From contig JALZUD010000066.1 of the NCBI GenBank assembly GCA_023301725.1, positions 1 through 35,060 of the forward strand: a DNA stretch of 35,060 nucleotides. The letters run 5' to 3'. Both the position numbers and the translations under genes were made by a program. Positions 9,542 through 18,431 of the stretch are shown here, piece by piece. Within the stretch, counting starts at the first letter, position 1, and the number at the start of each line of letters is the position of its first letter. The notes beneath the pieces are model-generated. The model was given only the letters and a program-made list of their open reading frames with translations. It searched no databases and was not told the origin of the DNA. This stretch comes from Granulosicoccus sp. (GTDB lineage: Bacteria; Pseudomonadota; Gammaproteobacteria; Granulosicoccales; Granulosicoccaceae).

Positions 9542-12007
9542 ATGACACCTCGTGGCGCCATTGCAACCACATGCCAGTGGTACGCGGACAACAACTGGAC
9601 AGTCTTCGACTTTCAAAAACAAGCGTGGCACGCTTGGCATCGAGGACAGTCAGGTCTTATCCATTCGCCCACGGGCAGTGGCAAAACACTGGCTGCATGG
9701 TTGGGCCCAGTGCAAGATGCGATGCGCCACAAACAACTTGCCGCCGATGAACCACTGCGCGTGCTTTGGATAACACCGCTAAGGGCGTTGGCAAACGACA
9801 CCTGCAGCCATTTGCAAAAAACCTGCGACGAACTGGGTGTGCCGATCAGCGTTGAAATACGCACAGGTGACACTTCAAGCAGCCGGCGCAGCAAACAACG
9901 CACGCGTCCGCCCTATGCACTAGTTACCACACCAGAGAGCTTGTCAATCATGCTGAGCTACCCCGGGGCCGAGATTGGACTGCAGAACATCCACACTGTT
10001 GTTGTCGATGAATGGCATGAATTGATGGGCAGCAAGCGAGGTGTGCAGTTGCAACTGTGTCTGGCACGTTTGCGGCAGCTGTGCGGCACATTACGGGTAT
10101 GGGGCGTGTCAGCGACGCTGGCGAACCTTGATAACGCCATGGCAGACCTGCTAGGCCCCAACCACCAAGGCGTACTCATTCGTGGAGTGGTGCCACGCGA
10201 GGTGGTGATTGACTCTGTCCTTCCAGATAATTCAGAGCGGTTTAAATGGTCGGGGCATCTGGGTCTTCAGCTGATAAAACCTGTTATCAATGCCATAGAT
10301 AACGCAGGCACTACGTTGTTATTTACCAATACCCGCTCTCAGGCAGAACTTTGGTTTCAGGCGCTATTGGATGCAAAACCCGACTGGATTGACACTATCG
10401 CGTTACACCATGGCTCACTAGACAGAAAATTACGCACCCGCATAGAAGACCAACTGAGAGAAGGCACGCTCTGTTGTGTTGTGTGTACCTCCTCTCTAGA
10501 TCTTGGCGTGGACTTCAGCCCTGTCGATCAAGTCTTGCAAGTCGGCAGCCCGAAAGGTGTCGCTCGTTTACTGCAAAGAGCCGGCAGAAGTGGCCATAGA
10601 CCGGGGGCCGTGTCACGCGTGCTCTGTGTCCCCACCAATGTACTGGAACTCGTTGAAATCACTTCCGTGCGACGCGCATTACAACAGGGGCGAATAGAAG
10701 CACGAGTCTCCCCAACGCTGTGCCTTGATGTGCTTTGTCAGCATTTAGTGACCCTTGCCATGGGAAGCGGATTCAAACTTGATGACATGCTAGCCGAGAT
10801 ACGCACCACCCATGCATTTATGCACATTAATGATGAACAGTGGCAATGGGTAATTGACTTCATTACGCGTGGCGGACAAGCACTACAAGGTTACCCCCAA
10901 TACCACAAGGTACTCAATGTAGTTGGCACCTATCGAGTCATGAATAGCGAAATACAACAACGTCACCGGATGTCAATTGGCACCATTAGCAGTGACACTC
11001 AAATAAGTGTGGCGTTCAGGGGTGGAAAACGCCTTGGCAAGATGGAGGAGAATTTCATCGCCCGTCTAAACCCTGGTAATACTTTTCAGTTTGCTGGAAA
11101 ACATTTAGAGCTTATACAGGTGCGCGAAATGACGGCCTATGTACGTATAGCCACCAAACGAAGTAATGCAGTACCTCGCTGGTGGGGCACACAAATGCCG
11201 TTGAGTACAGAGCTGGCCGACAGCGTTCAGGAAACTCTGGATTTATGGCGCGACGGTAAAATCGAAAGCCGTGAGCTCAGTTGTATCAGCACCACACTAG
11301 AGATGCAAAAACAATGGTCTATGGTGCCAGGGCCTACTGATTTTTTAATAGAAACCATCAAAACCCGTGAGGGCTATAGCCTCTTCTTCTTTCCATTTGC
11401 TGGGCGCCTGGCGCACGAAGGACTGGCTATGGTGATCGCGCAACGACTGGCGACAATAACTCCAGCAACATTTACGCTGCAAATAAACGACTACGGTTTT
11501 GAACTGCAAAGCCCCTCGCCTATTAATTTTAGTACAGAACAGTTGACGCACGCATTCACACCTGAGCATCTTCTCAAAGACATACTAAGCTCCATGAATT
11601 CTAGCGAAATTGCTAAACGCCGATTTCGAGATATTGCACGCATTGCAGGCTTAGTCTTTGATGGCTATCCGGGTAGTTCAAAAACATCAAAGCAAGTACA
11701 AGCCTCTAGTGGCTTGATATTTGATGTTTTACAAAACCACGATGAGGGCAATCTTTTGTTAGATCAAGCTCATCGGGAAGTCCTGGAGCAACAGCTCGAG
11801 TACACCAGACTTGAAACCGTATTAAAAGGGCTTGAAAATCGGCAGTGGCATGTTATTGCTATTGATAGACTTACACCATTGTCGTTTCCTCTGTGGGCCG
11901 AGAGTCTTAATAGCCAGACCATGAGTACGCAAAGCTTTCAGCAACGTCTTGAAAACGTATTGAGCGATATCGAATCCGCTGCGGCGCAGATGACGGTAGA
12001 GCTATAA
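9542..12007 (+). CDS. Ligase-associated DEXH-box DNA helicase (Lhr family)
   Basis: An 821-residue superfamily 2 helicase matching the length of ligase-associated Lhr-core proteins, about half of full Lhr. Helicase motifs in order: Walker A PTGSGKT (43-49), TPLRALAND, TTPESLSIML, the DEWHELMGSKRG box at about 156, VSATLAN, then in the second RecA domain LLFTNTRSQAELW, SSLDLGVDFSPVDQV and QRAGRSGHRPG. The C-terminal half corresponds to the winged-helix and Lhr-specific domains. Such enzymes are ATP-dependent 3'-5' translocases acting in DNA repair with an ATP-dependent ligase, an exonuclease and PdeM. Only PdeM follows here (14-bp gap). Start is the only ATG near the family's N-terminus, 12 bp after the hydrolase stop. 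Confidence 0.92.
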   Translation: MTPRGAIATTCQWYADNNWTVFDFQKQAWHAWHRGQSGLIHSPTGSGKTLAAWLGPVQDAMRHKQLAADEPLRVLWITPLRALANDTCSHLQKTCDELGVPISVEIRTGDTSSSRRSKQRTRPPYALVTTPESLSIMLSYPGAEIGLQNIHTVVVDEWHELMGSKRGVQLQLCLARLRQLCGTLRVWGVSATLANLDNAMADLLGPNHQGVLIRGVVPREVVIDSVLPDNSERFKWSGHLGLQLIKPVINAIDNAGTTLLFTNTRSQAELWFQALLDAKPDWIDTIALHHGSLDRKLRTRIEDQLREGTLCCVVCTSSLDLGVDFSPVDQVLQVGSPKGVARLLQRAGRSGHRPGAVSRVLCVPTNVLELVEITSVRRALQQGRIEARVSPTLCLDVLCQHLVTLAMGSGFKLDDMLAEIRTTHAFMHINDEQWQWVIDFITRGGQALQGYPQYHKVLNVVGTYRVMNSEIQQRHRMSIGTISSDTQISVAFRGGKRLGKMEENFIARLNPGNTFQFAGKHLELIQVREMTAYVRIATKRSNAVPRWWGTQMPLSTELADSVQETLDLWRDGKIESRELSCISTTLEMQKQWSMVPGPTDFLIETIKTREGYSLFFFPFAGRLAHEGLAMVIAQRLATITPATFTLQINDYGFELQSPSPINFSTEQLTHAFTPEHLLKDILSSMNSSEIAKRRFRDIARIAGLVFDGYPGSSKTSKQVQASSGLIFDVLQNHDEGNLLLDQAHREVLEQQLEYTRLETVLKGLENRQWHVIAIDRLTPLSFPLWAESLNSQTMSTQSFQQRLENVLSDIESAAAQMTVEL

Positions 12008-12021
12008 CGTGGTGCGATAAA

Positions 12022-12732
12022 ATGAGTGATTTCGAATCACAGTGCTTACGTGTCAATCACGGTGGCCAGGCTTTTTTACTGCATCCCCATCGAGTGATGT
12101 TCTGGCCAGCACAATCGGTGCTCTTCGTCGCCGATGTGCATGTCGGCAAAGAGCATGTGTTTGGTCGTAGTGGCATCGCCATACCAGGAGGTATTAGCGA
12201 ACGAACTTTAAAACAACTGTTCATGCTCGCTAGGAGCAGTGGTGCAAAAAGACTCGTTGTGCTTGGCGACTTCATGCACAACGTGCCTTTGCGTAGCGAA
12301 ACTTGGTTGACCTACCTGAGCCAGTTGCTAGACGAGCATCAAGATCTTCGTGTAGACATTGTTGCTGGCAATCATGATCGTGTAGCGGGTAGGCACCTGA
12401 TTGACTCGCGTATCTGCTGGCACTCTGAAAGCCTCGTTTTAGGCGAACTTGTGCTGCGCCATGAACCCAAAGACGATACTCATGGGTACGTGCTTAGCGG
12501 CCACATACACCCAGCCTGGCGGGTAGGTAGCGTAAGACGTGGTGCAATACGAGCACCCATATTCTGGTTTCGTGAAGGACATATGGTTATGCCAGCTTTT
12601 GGAGAGTTCACTGGTGGCATGTTGATTGAACCTGATGCCAAACGCGATGCGCTCTACATGATCGGGCCAGAGAGCGTTGTGCAAGTGCCAGCTAATGTTA
12701 AAAGTAGCTTAAGACGGCGACGTGTTGAATGA
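12022..12732 (+). CDS. pdeM: Ligase-associated DNA-repair endonuclease PdeM (calcineurin-type phosphoesterase)
   Basis: A 236-residue metallophosphoesterase with all metal-binding boxes: FVADVHVGKEH (D-x-H), VLGDFMHN (GD), VAGNHDR (GNHD) and LSGHIHP (GHxH). Size and the KEHVFGRSGIAIPGG stretch match the ligase-associated endonuclease called PdeM. It lies 14 bp after the helicase and surely shares its transcript. The family is proposed to process DNA ends for the associated ATP-dependent ligase; the ligase and exonuclease members are not in this window. The C-terminus ends in an arginine-rich tail (SLRRRRVE). Confidence 0.9.
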   Translation: MSDFESQCLRVNHGGQAFLLHPHRVMFWPAQSVLFVADVHVGKEHVFGRSGIAIPGGISERTLKQLFMLARSSGAKRLVVLGDFMHNVPLRSETWLTYLSQLLDEHQDLRVDIVAGNHDRVAGRHLIDSRICWHSESLVLGELVLRHEPKDDTHGYVLSGHIHPAWRVGSVRRGAIRAPIFWFREGHMVMPAFGEFTGGMLIEPDAKRDALYMIGPESVVQVPANVKSSLRRRRVE

Positions 12733-12748
12733 TATTCTCACTCGTGTG

Positions 12749-12762
12749 CCAGCAACTGCTGG
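12749..12762 (+). terminator. Weak hairpin after pdeM
   Basis: CCAGC-AACT-GCTGG forms a 5-bp stem followed only by TTTGAG. It sits 17 bp after the pdeM stop and could be a weak terminator or processing hairpin before the GST gene. Confidence 0.3.
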
Positions 12763-12825
12763 TTTGAGTCAGGCTTGCATCAGGCGGTGCTTGTACATTA
12801 AACGCGCCTGAGGTAGCCTGACCCT

Positions 12826-13443
12826 ATGAAACTACAACTGCAATCAAACGTAGCTACTATCGGTGCCGCATCGCATATCGCACTCGTAGAATCCGAGCTG
12901 GAATTTACCTTCGTTAATATCGATATGGTAAACAAGCAGCAACAGTCTAGCGAGTATTTGCGAATCAATCCAAAAGCACGTGTGCCCTCATTGATTGTCG
13001 ATGGGAAGGTATTGACCGAAACTCCAGCCATACTTTTTTATCTGGCGCAAATAGCACCAGACTCGTCTATTGCTCTACCCCAGAACGCATTGGAGCAAGC
13101 CAATATCCAGTCATTCAACAGTTATCTTTGCTCAACAGTGCATGTAGCACATGCCCACAAAATGAGAGGTTCGCGTTGGTCAGATGATACCGAGGTACAT
13201 CAAAAACTCACTGAGTATGTACCCACGTCAATGGCACAATGCATGGCATTGATTGAAGACGACATGATGCAAGGCCCATGGGTACATGGCGAGCAGTTCT
13301 CTATAAGTGACCCCTATCTGTTTGCCATTTGCTCATGGCTGGAAGGCGACGGAGTGTCCATCAGCAATTACCCCTTAATCGCGGCTCATTACAAACTTAT
13401 GTTAGAACGACCGGCGGTAAAACAGGTTCTTGCTATTAGTTAG
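12826..13443 (+). CDS. Glutathione S-transferase family protein
   Basis: A 205-residue cytosolic GST. The N-terminal thioredoxin-like domain contains the cis-proline loop ARVPSLIVDGKVLTETPAILFYLAQ, where TETPAILFYL is the glutathione-binding ESxAIxxYL equivalent. The C-terminal helical domain includes the N-capping-box-like SISDPYLFAICSWL. The first residues (MKLQLQSNVATIGAASHIAL) lack an obvious catalytic Cys/Ser/Tyr in the standard place, so the chemistry (conjugation, thiol transfer or binding only) is unclear. It lies 93 bp after pdeM with no clear promoter and faces tadA across a repeat-filled gap. Confidence 0.85.
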   Translation: MKLQLQSNVATIGAASHIALVESELEFTFVNIDMVNKQQQSSEYLRINPKARVPSLIVDGKVLTETPAILFYLAQIAPDSSIALPQNALEQANIQSFNSYLCSTVHVAHAHKMRGSRWSDDTEVHQKLTEYVPTSMAQCMALIEDDMMQGPWVHGEQFSISDPYLFAICSWLEGDGVSISNYPLIAAHYKLMLERPAVKQVLAIS

Positions 13444-13493
13444 GAGGCAGCGTGTGTCAATAATACAAGCCTGTTATCCCGACAAAGTTTCAG

Positions 13494-13562
13494 CCCGTCA
13501 TCCCTACGGAGGTGGGGATCCATGCCTCGATACACATAGATTCCCACCTTTGCGGAAATGAC
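13494..13562. repeat. REP-like inverted repeat pair
   Basis: Two 24-bp arms, 13497-13520 and 13539-13562, are inverted copies matching at 17 of 24 positions (shared core AGGTGGG, ends GTCAT and ATC) and are separated by 18 bp. The motif resembles the widespread gtcattcccgc...gcgggaatc family of proteobacterial intergenic palindromes. It lies between two convergent gene ends, a typical location. Confidence 0.75.
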
Positions 13563-13674
13563 AGATTTGCTCGCGGGAATGACGGACGGATTTGTTCATG
13601 GGAATGACGGCTGTGTTCGTGGAGATAACGGCTTTGTTTGTGAGAATGACGGCTTTGCTCGCGGGAATGACAGT
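13558..13674. repeat. Degenerate 21-bp minisatellite grown from a REP arm
   Basis: The anchor atgac (once ataac) recurs at 13558, 13579, 13604, 13625, 13646 and 13667, a spacing of 21 bp except for one 25-bp unit that carries a 4-bp gacg duplication. Units share the form (a/g)atgacggcttt-gctcgcgg. The array abuts the REP-like pair and appears to extend its right arm. Confidence 0.8.
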
Positions 13675-13684
13675 TCTACAAGGC

Positions 13685-14158
13685 TCAACCTTTTCTCTTC
13701 ATGGCGAAGAACTGCTGCAAAATCTCGGCGCTCTCGTTGAGCAATATACCTTCACTAATGGCCACATGGTGGTCAACACCCGGTGCTCTTAAGCATTCAT
13801 GTACGCTGACTACCGCGCCTGTTCTCGGTTCGCGGGCGCCGTACGCTAGACGTGAAATACGCGCCTGTAGTAGAGCACCACAACACATGAGGCATGGCTC
13901 GAGAGTCACGTAGAGCGTTGCGCCGTCGAGTCTAAAATTTTCATGGTGTACGGCGGCTTCACGCAAAGCCACAATTTCAGCGTGCGCCGACGGGTCATTG
14001 TTCGACACACATCGATTGAACCCTTTCCCAATCACCTGCCCGTCCATGACTACAAGTGCGCCTACTGGCACTTCATCAAAAGCTGCAGCTTTCTCGGCAA
14101 GGCGCAAAGCTTCTGCCATGAAATGTTCATCGGTCTTTTGTTGATTAGGTGAGTTCAT
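13685..14158 (-). CDS. tadA: tRNA-specific adenosine deaminase TadA
   Basis: A 157-residue zinc deaminase. The catalytic set is H59-A-E61 (SAHAEIVALREA) and PC89LMC92 (LEPCLMCCGALLQARI), with the TadA-specific FDEVPVGALVV and N-rich GFNRCVSNNDPSAHAE segment. It deaminates A34 to inosine in tRNA-Arg(ACG), allowing decoding of several CGN codons, and is normally essential. The start is the ATG at 14158, only 12 bp from the pnp terminator hairpin. Length is normal. It reads away from pnp's end in the same direction, separated by that terminator, so it probably has its own weak promoter or relies on read-through. The last codons abut the minisatellite. Confidence 0.95.
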   Translation of the reverse strand: MNSPNQQKTDEHFMAEALRLAEKAAAFDEVPVGALVVMDGQVIGKGFNRCVSNNDPSAHAEIVALREAAVHHENFRLDGATLYVTLEPCLMCCGALLQARISRLAYGAREPRTGAVVSVHECLRAPGVDHHVAISEGILLNESAEILQQFFAMKRKG

Positions 14159-14171
14159 ATGATCGACATAA

Positions 14172-14196
14172 AAAAGGGAGCATAAAGCTCCCTTTT
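14172..14196 (-). terminator. Rho-independent terminator of pnp
   Basis: A perfect 10-bp stem AAAAGGGAGC (14172-14181) / GCTCCCTTTT (14187-14196) with a 5-base loop ends in a T-run on the minus strand. It lies 27 bp after the pnp stop and just before tadA. The A/T arms on both sides mean it could work in either direction. Confidence 0.9.
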
Positions 14197-14223
14197 CTTA
14201 GACCTTAGGTGTTTTCAAACAAC

Positions 14224-16329
14224 TTAGCTTGAAACAGCCTCGCCTTCTTCCACAGCTTTCATGCTGAGTCGAATACGGCCCTGCTTATCAACTTCAAGTA
14301 CTTTAACCTTAACTATCTGACCTTCAGATAATTCGTCAGCAACGTTCTGTACACGATTCTCTGAAATTTGCGAGATGTGCACCAAGCCGTCCTTACCGGG
14401 CAGGATGTTAACGAAAGCACCAAAGTCCATAAGTTTCTGAACTTTACCTTCGTAAATTGTGCCCACTTCGATATCTGCTGTGATGAGCTCTATACGCTTT
14501 CGAGCTTCTTCACCGGCTAATCTGTCGCTAGAGGCGATCTTGATCATGCCATCGTCACCAATATCGATAGTTGCACCAGTCTCTTCAGTTAGTGCACGGA
14601 TAACCGCACCACCTTTACCGATCACTGCTGCAATTTTCTCAGGGTTGATTTTGATGGTGATGAAACGAGGAGCATGCTCTGACAGATCGTCACGTGCCTC
14701 GCTCAACACTTTAGCCATCTCACCCAGAATCCAGATACGACCACCCTTAGCCTGTTCAAGCGCTTTTTCCATGATCTCACGAGTGATGCCCTGAATTTTG
14801 ATATCCATCTGCAAAGCAGTTACGCCATGCTCAGATCCAGCTACCTTGAAGTCCATATCACCCAAGTGATCTTCATCACCAAGGATGTCAGACAGCACTG
14901 CATAGCCATCGTCTTCTTTGATCAGACCCATCGCGATACCAGCCACTGGTGCTTTCAAAGGCACACCTGCGTCCATCAATGCTAGAGACGTTCCACAAAC
15001 CGATGCCATCGAACTTGAACCGTTGGACTCTGTGATCTCCGAAACAACACGAATGGTGTACGGGAATTCTTCCTCATCTGGCATTACTGCTTGCACACCA
15101 CGCTTGGCGAGCTTTCCGTGGCCTATTTCACGGCGCTTTGGAGAACCAACAAAACCAGTCTCACCTACCGAGTACGGAGGAAAGTTGTAATGCAGCATGA
15201 ACGCCATACGCTTTTCACCACTGAGCGCGTCAATGATCTGAGCGTCGCGAGTGGTACCCAACGTGGCAGCAACAATAGCTTGAGTTTCGCCACGTGTGAA
15301 TACAGCTGAACCGTGAGTTCGTGGCAGTACGCCCGTGTGTACCGTGATAGGACGCACAGTGTCGGGAGTACGACCATCGATACGTGGCTCACCGTCGACA
15401 ATACGACGACGAACGATAGATTTTTCTAGCTTGGCGAATGCACTTTTCACATCGCTTGCAGAGAAACCTTCAGCGCCTTCCGCTGCAGCCAATTGCTCGA
15501 CAGCTTTAGCTTTCGCTGCAGATGCAGCATCTTGACGCTCCATCTTGTCAGCAATTTGATACGCCGCAGTAATATCACCGCGAATTGCAGAATCTACTTG
15601 CTGCGCAAGAGAAGCGTCGGGCTCTGGTGCGCTCCAATCCCATGGAGTGCAAGCCACTTCAGCTTTGAGTTCGTTGATGGCATTAACAGCAACTTGCAGT
15701 TGCTCATGGCCAAACATCACAGCGTCAAGCATGACTTCTTCAGAGAGCTGATCAGCTTCTGACTCGACCATCAAAACAGCTGAATCGGTACCAGCGACAA
15801 CGAGGTCAAGCTGTGACTCTTCCATTTGAGATACTGAAGGGTTCAGCACGTATTCACCATCGATATAGCCAACCTTTGCAGCGCCGATAGGACCGGCAAA
15901 TGGCATACCTGAGCATGCTAATGCAGCTGAGGCACCGATGAGCGCAGGAATATCTGCACTGATTTCCGGGTCAAGAGACATTACCGTAGCAATGACCTGA
16001 ACCTCATTAAGAAAGCCCTTTGGGAAAAGCGGTCGCAATGGACGATCAATCAGGCGGCTAATCAGTGTTTCTGATTCGCTTGGCCGGCCTTCACGCTTGA
16101 AAAATCCACCCGGGATCTTGCCAGCAGCGTAGGTTTTTTCTTGGTAGTTGATGGTCAGTGGGAAAAAACTCTGACCCGGCTTGGCTTTTTTCTGGCCAAC
16201 AGCGGTGACCAGCACGACGGTGTCGCCCATGCTGGCAACGATTGCACAACTTGCTTGACGGGCGATTTCGCCTGTCTGCAAGGTGACTGTCTCGCTACCG
16301 AACTGAAATGTTTTTGAATGTGTAGTCAC
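14224..16329 (-). CDS. pnp: Polyribonucleotide nucleotidyltransferase (PNPase)
   Basis: A 701-residue PNPase with the full domain order: two RNase PH folds (about 1-230 and 310-540) joined by a helical linker, a KH domain ([27 protein letters not shown], about 550-615) and a C-terminal S1 domain ([15 protein letters not shown]...GLVHIS, about 618-695). The catalytic PH2 region includes [18 protein letters not shown] and [10 protein letters not shown]. It degrades RNA 3'-5' by phosphorolysis and is part of the degradosome in many bacteria. The start codon is GTG, supported by an AGGA ribosome-binding site 9 bases upstream. It follows rpsO by 141 bp, a leader that in E. coli is the target of RNase III and PNPase autoregulation. 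Confidence 0.97.
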   Translation of the reverse strand: MTTHSKTFQFGSETVTLQTGEIARQASCAIVASMGDTVVLVTAVGQKKAKPGQSFFPLTINYQEKTYAAGKIPGGFFKREGRPSESETLISRLIDRPLRPLFPKGFLNEVQVIATVMSLDPEISADIPALIGASAALACSGMPFAGPIGAAKVGYIDGEYVLNPSVSQMEESQLDLVVAGTDSAVLMVESEADQLSEEVMLDAVMFGHEQLQVAVNAINELKAEVACTPWDWSAPEPDASLAQQVDSAIRGDITAAYQIADKMERQDAASAAKAKAVEQLAAAEGAEGFSASDVKSAFAKLEKSIVRRRIVDGEPRIDGRTPDTVRPITVHTGVLPRTHGSAVFTRGETQAIVAATLGTTRDAQIIDALSGEKRMAFMLHYNFPPYSVGETGFVGSPKRREIGHGKLAKRGVQAVMPDEEEFPYTIRVVSEITESNGSSSMASVCGTSLALMDAGVPLKAPVAGIAMGLIKEDDGYAVLSDILGDEDHLGDMDFKVAGSEHGVTALQMDIKIQGITREIMEKALEQAKGGRIWILGEMAKVLSEARDDLSEHAPRFITIKINPEKIAAVIGKGGAVIRALTEETGATIDIGDDGMIKIASSDRLAGEEARKRIELITADIEVGTIYEGKVQKLMDFGAFVNILPGKDGLVHISQISENRVQNVADELSEGQIVKVKVLEVDKQGRIRLSMKAVEEGEAVSS

Positions 16330-16419
16330 AAATTGTTCCTGAGAAGGTAGATGGCCGAGTCTTACAGTTCACGCGTATTTTGCGAGGTGTCTGTAGAGTG
16401 GGCTCACTACTCTGCTGAA

Positions 16420-16457
16420 AGAAAGGCTGCCGTCGGTATTGGTAAAAACGACAGCCA
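16420..16457 (-). terminator. Hairpin between rpsO and pnp (leaky terminator or processing site)
   Basis: On the minus strand GGCTG (16452-16456) pairs with CAGCC (16425-16429) around an imperfect TCG/CGA inner stem, followed by TTTCTTT. It could terminate rpsO mRNA partially or form the processed leader hairpin of pnp. The T-run is interrupted, so it is probably leaky. Confidence 0.45.
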
Positions 16458-16470
16458 TTGATACGCTCTG

Positions 16471-16743
16471 CTAGCGGCGCAGACCTAGACGCTTGATCAG
16501 GTTCTGGTAACGCGAGGCGTCTTTGCGGTGCAGGTAATCGAGCAACTTACGGCGCTGATTTACCATTCTCAACAGACCACGGCGTGAATGGTGGTCGTGC
16601 TTGTGTTCTTTAAAGTGTTCTGTCAGGTGTGAAATTCTCGCAGACAACAATGCTACTTGTACTTCTGGTGACCCCGTGTCTGTGGAGTCGGTTTGGTGTT
16701 CTTTGACGATTTCCGCCTTTCGTTCCGCGCTTAAGCAAGACAT
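16471..16743 (-). CDS. rpsO: 30S ribosomal protein S15
   Basis: A 90-residue S15, the usual size. Typical segments are [48 protein letters not shown] and the C-terminal [13 protein letters not shown]. It binds the central domain of 16S rRNA in 30S assembly and helps form an intersubunit bridge. It lies between truB and pnp in the conserved gene order. A candidate promoter sits upstream, near the end of truB. In other bacteria S15 represses its own translation through its mRNA leader; the 127-base leader here could serve that role, but no fold is obvious. Confidence 0.97.
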   Translation of the reverse strand: MSCLSAERKAEIVKEHQTDSTDTGSPEVQVALLSARISHLTEHFKEHKHDHHSRRGLLRMVNQRRKLLDYLHRKDASRYQNLIKRLGLRR

Positions 16744-16847
16744 TAAAAAACCCTATAGAGGTTGATGAAAAAGAAGCAGCATTGGCGCTGCCTGGTAAAA
16801 TGAGATATCACAAAAACCAGAACGACCGATAATTGAGATAATTCCCA

Positions 16848-16874
16848 ATTATATCAGGTTTCGGCAGGCCTCAA
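16848..16874 (-). promoter_or_regulatory. Candidate rpsO promoter
   Basis: On the minus strand a perfect TATAAT (16848-16853) follows TTGAGG (16869-16874) with a short 15-bp spacer, about 105 bases before the rpsO start. In E. coli rpsO also has its own promoter just after truB. The spacer length is suboptimal. Confidence 0.5.
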
Positions 16875-17929
16875 GCCCACTGCAAAACTCTACAGGGCGA
16901 AACAGTTCCCTCTTCCAGAAGATCGCCCAGTCCGAGCAATCGGGAGTTACCGTCATAAACCCGGCTCAGTTTTTCAGATTGATCAGCAGCCTTCGACAAT
17001 TGTACGCACGCAGTCGTTTGGCCATGTGCAAAGGCGTGCTCGCCAGCTTCATCAAGTCTCACAGCGCGCAGATGGTGCAGGCCGGCGTCAAGAGGCAGCA
17101 ATAAGGCGTCCAATGCTGGCCACGATGCACAGCTATCTGGCTGCGCCGCTGAGCTAGAGGAGCCGCTATCAGGTTGAATTGAATCGCCATCCTTGACAGA
17201 AGCAGGCTGAGCACCATCACGCTGCTGGGTAGGTTCGGACATATCTACATCGGCGGCCATTTGCTCCAGCGTCTCGATACTCACCATCGGGTATTGCTCA
17301 AACGGACAAACGAAGGTTCGACGGAGCGCCGTTACGTGTGCCCCACACCCCAATGCCTCGCCGATATCAGTCACCAATGAGCGAATGTAAGTCCCTTTTG
17401 AGCAACGAACGGACAACCGAGCACTATCACCTGAGAAAGACAACACCTCCAGAGAGAAAATGGTGACAGGCCTCGGCGGACGTTCAACCTCTTTACCCTC
17501 ACGGGCTAATTTATACAGACGTTGGCCATCTATCTTGATCGCTGACACCATGGGTGGCACTTGCATCAAATCGCCAACAAACCGCTCACAGACCTGCGCA
17601 AAACGCTCGGCAGTCAAATCTTCGGGAACTTGCCGAGTCTCAAGCACCTCACCGTCTGAGTCAGCAGAATTGGTGGTGACGCCCAGCTTCAAGGTTGTCT
17701 CGTACCCTTTATCGGCGTCTAGTAGGAATGCACTGAGCTTGGTAGCTTCGCCAAAGCAGATGGGCAACATGCCAGTCGCTAATGGGTCGAGGCTGCCAGT
17801 GTGCCCGGCCTTGCTAGCTCCGAATAGTCGCTTTGCCCTTTGAAGTGCGTGGTTTGAACTACCACCATTGGGTTTGTCGAGCAGCAGGATGCCATGTACG
17901 GGCCGTCCACGACGATGTCTACGCGCCAT
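16871..17929 (-). CDS. truB: tRNA pseudouridine(55) synthase TruB
   Basis: A 352-residue TruB. The N-terminal GILLLDKPNGGSSNHALQ and the catalytic loop AGHTGSLDPLATGMLPICFGEATK with D48 are diagnostic; KGTYIRSLVTDIGEALGCGAHVTALRRT and the C-terminal PUA-like part complete the enzyme. It isomerises U55 in the T-loop of tRNAs. The protein is about 40 residues longer than usual because of a Ser/Asp/Gln/Pro-rich insert at roughly residues 235-270, between MVSIETLEQMA and the LLLPLDAGL segment, so catalysis should be unaffected. The ATG is 3 bp after the rbfA stop, indicating one transcript. Confidence 0.95.
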   Translation of the reverse strand: MARRHRRGRPVHGILLLDKPNGGSSNHALQRAKRLFGASKAGHTGSLDPLATGMLPICFGEATKLSAFLLDADKGYETTLKLGVTTNSADSDGEVLETRQVPEDLTAERFAQVCERFVGDLMQVPPMVSAIKIDGQRLYKLAREGKEVERPPRPVTIFSLEVLSFSGDSARLSVRCSKGTYIRSLVTDIGEALGCGAHVTALRRTFVCPFEQYPMVSIETLEQMAADVDMSEPTQQRDGAQPASVKDGDSIQPDSGSSSSAAQPDSCASWPALDALLLPLDAGLHHLRAVRLDEAGEHAFAHGQTTACVQLSKAADQSEKLSRVYDGNSRLLGLGDLLEEGTVSPCRVLQWA

Positions 17930-17932
17930 TGA

Positions 17933-18379
17933 TCAGTTGTCAGATGAAGACAGTTCAGAACTTGCGTCGGCTTCCGGATCAGCTTCCTGACCAGTAGCTT
18001 CGCCCTCGTCAGTTGTAGTGTCAGTTGTGTTGCTGGCAACAGCATCAGCAATCAGAGCCGACATATGCGCACCGCGCTCTGCAGAATCGTCGTAGTAGAA
18101 GCGTAACTGAGGCACCGAGCGTGTTTTCATCTGCCGCGCCAATTTTTGTCGCAAAAAACCGGCGGAACTATCTAAGGCCTGCTGCGTATCGTCTCGCTCC
18201 TCGGTGTCGAAAACCGAGTAGTAGATCTTTGCAACCGCAAGATCACGCGACACCTCGACAGAGGAAATCGTCATCATTGGCGAGAGTCGTGGGTCTTTTA
18301 CTTCGTTACGAATAAGACCCGACAACTCCCGCTGGATGAAGTCAGCAACACGGTGGCTGCGAGGATAATCACTTGGCAC
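17933..18379 (-). CDS. rbfA: 30S ribosome-binding factor RbfA
   Basis: A 148-residue RbfA: a KH-like core with SHRVADFIQRELSGLIRNEVKDPRLS, VEVSRDLAVAKIYYSVF and RSVPQLRFYYDDSAERGAHMSALI. It assists late 30S maturation and 16S 5'-end processing and is important in the cold. The start codon is GTG at 18379; no upstream ATG fits the family N-terminus. The last 30 or so residues are an acidic Thr/Glu/Asp/Ser tail, longer than in E. coli and presumably disordered. It sits between infB and truB in the conserved operon. Confidence 0.95.
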   Translation of the reverse strand: MPSDYPRSHRVADFIQRELSGLIRNEVKDPRLSPMMTISSVEVSRDLAVAKIYYSVFDTEERDDTQQALDSSAGFLRQKLARQMKTRSVPQLRFYYDDSAERGAHMSALIADAVASNTTDTTTDEGEATGQEADPEADASSELSSSDN

Positions 18380-18431
18380 AGGTAAAAAACGCCTTGGTAA
18401 ATAACTGATTCATAAATAACTGATTCAAAAT

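Noticed and set aside
13558-13792. Short plus-strand frames with repeated Gly-Asn-Asp-Gly peptides
   Set aside because: They are translations of the 21-bp minisatellite and run into the antisense strand of tadA; no ribosome-binding site.
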